Origin: Anthoceros angustus
Taxonomy: Eukaryota > Streptophyta > Anthocerotopsida > Anthocerotales > Anthocerotaceae
Length of the DNA stretch: 64,000 nt
Assembly: GCA_010909165.1 (NCBI GenBank)
Contig: MU008161.1
Span: 806,001-870,000, forward strand
Direction: 5' to 3'
The position numbers and the translations under genes were made by a program. The notes under the pieces are model-generated. The model had not been told where the DNA came from. It worked only from the letters and a program-made list of their open reading frames with translations, and ran no database searches. The stretch's first letter is position 1; every line of letters starts with the position of its first letter. Positions 58,402 to 64,000 of this stretch are shown here, piece after piece.

Positions 58402-61400
58402 TCAATTCAAAAGAGTAAGAGGAACACGAGACTCCCTCACCACAGAGTTCTCCGCTGAAAGGTAGCTCTTTACCTCCCGACTGGTGGCATTTTCGGGATC
58501 AGCCCTTTCCGTCCTTTCCAGTTGAGGAGGCACATTCCTTTCCCGGAACTCCTGGAGAAGGCTCTCGATGCTTGGTGTGCGTAATTCATCGATAGCTGCT
58601 TGACTGGGAATGACTATGGATCTCTTCGACGGAGTGGTACACGTGGGAGAGTCATCCTGGATCAAAATGACCGTCAGTAAACATTGACAGTGACACAAAC
58701 CCCAGAACAGCCTGGTGAGGTATTGACACGAACCCATGATGTGTGTACATACCTTGTACGACTCCACCAGGTAGTAGTTTGTTTGACTCCGGATCTCCTC
58801 CAAGCTGTTGTCGTGCAAACTTTGGAGTTGAGTTGCAGCATTTGACTGGGCTGCAATGGATGTATGCAACCTTGCGCTTGACACATGCTCCAGGTCACAG
58901 GTAGCTGCCAGCCGTAAAAATGACGTTAGATTACGAGGACATTACTTGGTGAAAGAGACATGTCCACCACAGACACTTCGGATAGGGGCATACCTCCAAT
59001 GAATTCAACAATATGCGCATGACTTGTATCAACTTGAATTTGCGTTGCAGCATTGACTGCGTCAAATCGGCTGACAAGAACCTGGTTTGCGCCTAAGCCG
59101 TCCCTGTTTTGCCAAAATCGGTGATGTCAAAGGATGCCAAAGATGAAGTAAGTTTTCAGCCACGCTCGAAAGCTGCAAACGAACATACCTTACAACAGCT
59201 GCCACTTCGGGCACATGGTTCTGTTCAAGCTCTGCAACAGATCCTTGGATGGATGTCCATTGCACTTCAGCGGTTGTTGCATCCAAGACGCTGCCATTGC
59301 ATGACTTATCCCACGTCAAAGATGACTCACATAGTGACGATGTCGGTTAAGAGCAGTACATGCAAACGTCGAACGACTCTCACCAGCGCTGAAGGAGCTC
59401 TTCCATTCGACCGTGTCTTGTCGTCAGCATGGCAGCTGCTTCCTCAGCTGCATCCTCTGCTGCCTTTGAGTGCGCGTCCATGCGACTGTGTGCACCAGAT
59501 GCCACATTTCGCATCTCCAGCAATCGTCCATTATACTCTTTAGCCTCCTGTTCCGCATGTTGCCGCAAAGAACCAACCCGCTTTTGTACCTGTTAAAGGA
59601 GGAGGAAGAGGTATTTAGACAACAAGGTACGCAATACTATGCGTCGCTCAACCAGCAGTGACAGTCGTTACTCACCAAATCTGTCTGCCTGGCTTTGGAG
59701 GAGATCAGCAGCTCAGTGATACCAGCCAGTAGGTCATCATGTTCTTGCCTAGCTTGATTCTGAAAATTCAATATAGTAATAATACCTTTGTGAGAGGGAG
59801 GATCGGGGAGGAAAAGGGAAACAAGTTTACAGGAACAAGTTTCAGTGTACAGGAAGAGCTTACATCATAGGCTTCTGCCAGCTCTGCAAGCCTTTGATCA
59901 TGCTCTGTCTGACTTTCACCGATGTGGGTACTCAATTCTGCAGCTCTTTTCTCAAGGTCCTCAACCGAGCTCACAATCACTGCAGAAATGGACCTTGTTG
60001 CCTCCATACTTTTGTGAGCAGCCTGCCAAACGTTCAAATTCAAAATGAACAAAATTCAAAGACACCCGGCTGTAGACTAACTGACGATGGCTTCAGGGAG
60101 GTTTTATGTTAAAACAAACCTCACGCTGTTGTTGGGCAAATAAAGCAACCTCCTGCTGTTGCTCGAGAAGGGCTGACTGCAGACCCTTCAAAAGAACCTC
60201 CGCCTCTGCCATTGCTTCTACCAACAGCTGCAGAATCGTTGGGAATATTAAGCCGGGGCAAAGAGGCGTTGAACTCCATCAGCGAGCAAAAACAGAATCA
60301 TTTCTACTGACCTTTTCGAGAGCATCAGCATTCGAGGAAACTAAGGAACCCAGTCTTTCGAAGGTTTTACTGGAAAGTGTCGCATGACCGTTGACCACAC
60401 TGTGGACTACACCCAGTTGAGACACGTATGTTGACCTCATGGCTTGCAACTTTTCCCTTAACTCTCCTGCAGTCTAAGGTAACAGACAAATGGAGACAGG
60501 TCGGTGAATCTGTCCTTCAACTTAGGACAAAAGTCGAACGCAGATTAGGCTTGTGGAGTACCTGGTCCTTATGCGCCAAAATTGATTGAACCTGCTCCTC
60601 CATGCTCTGAAGATGCTCCTGCTGCTGTGCAACGGATCCGACTATAGTTGACCGGAGGGCGTCCACATGCGCAGACAAAGCAGATTGAAAGTTCTGCAAA
60701 ACTTGACGGTTTCCAGATTCAACTTTCTCTTTGCGTCCTGCATAAGAGTGCAGAAAGCCAGTGGGTCAGCATTTGACGACGAAGAGATCGAAGCAATGGA
60801 GGGGAGTTTTCACCAAAGGTATTTTACCAAGCTTTGCAAACAACGCGGCCACATCCTGGGCAGTAGCGTCTAACTCGGAGCGGATGCGTGCCGCCTGATC
60901 GACAAGCACATTTTCTGCAAAGCAAACAAAATGGAGCCATGAGCAATGGAACGGATCTTCATATTAGTATGCCAGTGCAGATGCAACCTAAACGCACCTG
61001 AACGCTGGTGATTTACAATGACAAAATCACGGGCTTTGATAGAGTACTGGGCTTGCTTGATGTTATCTTTAGCCTCAAGAAGAGCATCTTGAGTTTGCTC
61101 CAAGTTTCGCTGGTCAATAAGCTACATCAGGGCTGCATCCTTTGACAAAAGGAGAAGGCAAGCATAGGTGATTGCAGATCACATCGGATGCATGCCATTA
61201 ATGAGGTACCTGTGTTGCTTCCAGCTTTGAAGCCAGTTCTCCGCAGATCTTCCTCTGATTATCTAGAAGGTCTTGGGTTTCATCCAGTTGCTGCGAACAC
61301 ATCAAAATCCAGTGAACCCTGTGGCTTTGGCCATGCGCATGCTACCCACACTACTCCAGCTAGAAGTTGCACTAACCTTGTCCCTTGAATCTAGCTCAAA

Positions 61401-63678
61401 TTCCAACTGCTCAATTTTCTCTGTCATAGCCTGTGGAATCAACAGTTTTAAGACACAGCCCTGCTGCTGTCGCATGGCAAGAAAATTACTCCCGAGGCAA
61501 CAGACGCTTAGAATATACCTTCTTATCAGCTTCATCTTGAAGAAATCGCTCACGGGGCATATAAATTCCATTCTTCTCACGGGCAGCAAAGACCTCTGCA
61601 GGTCAACAGCGGACGTTTGAGCTTTCGGACAAGAGAGCCATCCCTGTAGGGAGGAGGACGGCAAGAAACTAGGTCAGGTTGGGCCTTGACTGAAGACCTT
61701 GACTGACCTGATTTGAGCCGTTCAATTTCCCCGTATAGGTCCTTGATGAGAGCAGATTTCATCATCTTTTGATTCACCTGCAACCCAACGGTGTTTAGAT
61801 AACAGCTTCCTCCATTAAAAAATTGGGGACAGGAAAACAAGTCAAGGTGAATGAACCACTGCTGTACCTCTGGTTTATTCCTGATGTTCTTTGCCCGATG
61901 TGCATAGTCTAGTGTGCTTAAAGTCTCATCCAAACAGTGAACAGAAGGTGACACAGTTGCAATGATACAAGTTTTCGTCCTCCCTCCAAGAGAATCCCGT
62001 AAGAGTCTTGTCAGCTTACTGTCCCTGAGAAAGAGAACCCACTTTATGAGCATAGGGCAGAGGCCGATAACCAGAATATGCAGGCTTGCAGGATGATCCT
62101 ACCTGTAAGGAATATGGCCCAGATGCTCAACAAGTGCTGTAATGACACGACCAAGTGTCAGAAGGCTCTTATTGATCTCCCCTGCTTCCCTTGCCCGACC
62201 CTATGAAAGGAACAGATGTTTTATTAGATGGAACCAGAGAGGTTGGGAAAATGCACCGACTCGAAGGGACAAATCGACTGCTCACCTCCCTAGCACCCGA
62301 TCGAGAGATGTTCTCTGAGCCTGCCAGGTCCACCAGGTTGAGCTTTCCACATTTAATGAGCTCTTCTCCTTCTGGTGTAGCTTCCTTGATATGGATGGTT
62401 ATGGAGAATATGGAATGAGAGCGACTGCAACAGAGCAGTTGATGAGAAGCAATTGCAAGCAGTCATAGTTCTGTGTGAGCTGCATGTACGCTGTGGTCAG
62501 TACCTGGATTGTTTATTGAGCAGTGTCTCTGCAGTACGCCGCTTTGCTGATCCCCGATCCAGGAGGCTGTAGATCTCATTCGCACTGGTGACAATCTCCT
62601 CCTCTAAGCCCCTGACAAGCACACCCCCTTTCCCGTCTTCCATCAAGGCGAGTGGCTTCTTTTGCTTGTCATCCAGCACTTTGGAGAACTCTTCAGGTGC
62701 GAGCAAGTCTGTTATCTCCTCGTTGTATAGCTCTAGGAACGTCACTTTAACACTGTACTCAGCATTCTGACTTTCTAGAGTATCGAAAATCTGTTGAACA
62801 GATCTTGGAATGACACCAGCGTCCACTGGGAGCTCCCCTTGCTGCCAAACACAGAGCACACATCAGTCACGCCCTTGCACAACAACACTGCGTAACTTGG
62901 ACAGAGAGCACCACTAGCATCAAGATGGAGTAGATGCTCTTCAGGGAACACAGCAATGCCCTTCAGTGCAAGGGGACTGCAGAAGCTCAACAGTCACCTT
63001 AGCTTTCCGGCCTGCGCCTTCCATGGTGTACGTCTTTCCGGTGCCTGTCTGGCCATAGGCGAATATGGTACAATTGAATCCTTCCAGCACTTCGTTCACA
63101 ATTGGCACCACGGCTTGGTCAAACAGGTCCTTTTGCAACGAATTGGGCCCGAAAACCTGGAATGTGCCATGCAAATGTGAGAAGACAAATTGGCGGCAAG
63201 AGCTGAGGGCAACATCCCGGACAGATATTGGCATCGATGTACGATCCAGCGAAGGTATTAAGCAAATGCGTCGGACCAAGCTCCCCGACACCGTTACGGC
63301 TCAGGGGAGGAAACCATACCTTGTCAAAAGTGAATGTCCTATCAATCTGCTTGCTTGCAATGTTCTGGCACACGGTGACCTCCCTCTTCTGCTCATAGCA
63401 AGAAATGACCTGGGGAGCATTGGCCCTGATCTCCTCCTCATTGAATGGTCTGCATTATACCACCCGAACCAGCGAATGAGGCAAAACAGCGCAGCAGCCG
63501 GAACAAGAGCGAGAAGCAAGGCGCAGAGCGGCAGAGCGGCCCCCCACCTGCATCGCAGCAGCACCTGCACATTGACACCCCTGTCCTTCTCCTTGGTGTC
63601 AAACCGACTGGCCATGGTCCTGGTCGGACCCGGGAACAGCTCCACGTCTTCCCCCCGCCGGACCAGCCCCTCGGACAT
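58402..63678 (-). CDS. Kinesin-5 (BimC/Eg5) mitotic motor, 23 exons, 1052 aa
   Basis: Tetrameric plus-end motor that crosslinks antiparallel spindle and phragmoplast microtubules. Exons: 63678-63548, 63449-63320, 63156-62998, 62841-62504, 62424-62286, 62200-62103, 62024-61868, 61777-61708, 61595-61519, 61430-61377, 61290-61210, 61121-60998, 60914-60828, 60737-60562, 60473-60312, 60227-60120, 60022-59864, 59759-59676, 59589-59384, 59290-59189, 59103-58994, 58904-58753, 58656-58402, in phase throughout. Motor domain at residues about 30-390: [21 protein letters not shown]-loop GQTGTGKT (122-129), switch I NKQSSRSH (about 249-256), switch II DLAGSE (285-290), then [18 protein letters not shown] neck and long coiled coil follow, and the tail has a BimC box (CTTPSKR; putative CDK1 site Thr976) near the C terminus. 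Length matches the family (about 1040-1060). Start: MSEGLVRR; Met22 is an alternative. Confidence 0.96.
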
Positions 63679-64000
63679 GAGGGAGCCTAAACTCGTCTTG
63701 AATCTTGCTCTGCTACTTCACCACCTGGGGCTCGGGCTTCCGCGATCTCCTAGATCCAGCACCGCATCGCATCCCGTCCAGCTCCCGCCTCCAGATCCGC
63801 CGCTTCCAGGACGCAGAGCGCACGCAGGCGCAGACTGGCGAGGGGGCAGGGGAGCAGGCAGCCGAGCAGAGGCGGGCGGAGGAGAGGCAGCGCAGCGCGG
63901 CGCAGTTCGCAGAGAGAGGGCAAGCGGGGCGATGGATCCAGCAACCCCTGCGGCCCGATTTGGAGCAGCTCCGAGAATCGCTCCAAACGGTCCGGGCCGG
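63679..64000 (-). promoter_or_regulatory. Kinesin-5 leader/promoter region
   Basis: GC-rich sequence upstream of the kinesin-5 start running to the window edge. It includes pyrimidine-rich tracts (CCCTCTCTCTGCG and GCCTCTCCTCCGCCCGCC in the gene's sense) typical of plant 5' leaders. No transcription start or specific box was identified. Confidence 0.35.

Overview
This is a nuclear genomic window from a green plant. It holds intact multi-exon genes with short GT-AG introns (mostly 70-130 bases), plant-type protein families (FORGETTER1, RHF-type RING, GIP1-like, PLS-class PPR remnants), Ty1/copia and PIF/Harbinger debris, and AT-rich, repeat-laden spacers. The short introns and the mix of families fit a non-seed land plant (bryophyte or lycophyte grade) better than a large-genome seed plant, but this is an inference. 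I cannot name a species.

Layout. 1-13.8 kb is a transposon and pseudogene zone: an unrecognised gene fragment, two copia remnants (one with an LTR and primer-binding site), a trihelix/Myb-like fragment, a wrecked proteasome RPT2 gene, and a PIF/Harbinger element with its transposase and Myb-like partner. 13.9-28.4 kb is a gene pair on the + strand: UFL1 (UFM1 E3 ligase, 20 exons) and FORGETTER1/Strawberry notch (32 exons), separated by 2.4 kb of repeats. 30.5-32.8 kb (-) is an RHF1/2-type RING-H2 ligase. 33.2-36.8 kb is minisatellite-rich spacer. 37.6-39.9 kb (+) is a G3BP-like NTF2/RRM/RGG protein. 40-45.7 kb is repeats with a copia protease fragment. 45.7-47.2 kb (-) is an intronless 471-codon gene, possibly NSE6/ASAP1-like. 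48.3-52.6 kb (-) is a GIP1-like DUF1296 gene. 53.2-57 kb holds a broken inverted copy of GIP1 exon 1 and a PPR pseudogene. 57.0-58.1 kb (+) is an intronless F-box/kelch protein. 58.4-63.7 kb (-) is a complete kinesin-5 (23 exons).

The intact genes are housekeeping or stress-response genes (ufmylation, chromatin/heat memory, ubiquitination, stress-granule type RNA binding, transcription co-regulation, mitosis). They do not form an obvious cluster or pathway. The most unusual signal is that the G3BP-like gene and the unrelated GIP1-like gene, in opposite orientation 15 kb apart, share the same promoter-proximal sequence, untranslated first exon with splice donor, and start codon context. That suggests one gene acquired its 5' end from the other. 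Gene models were built by eye from splice signals, reading-frame continuity and remembered family similarity. Exon boundaries marked intact all keep phase. No database search was run.
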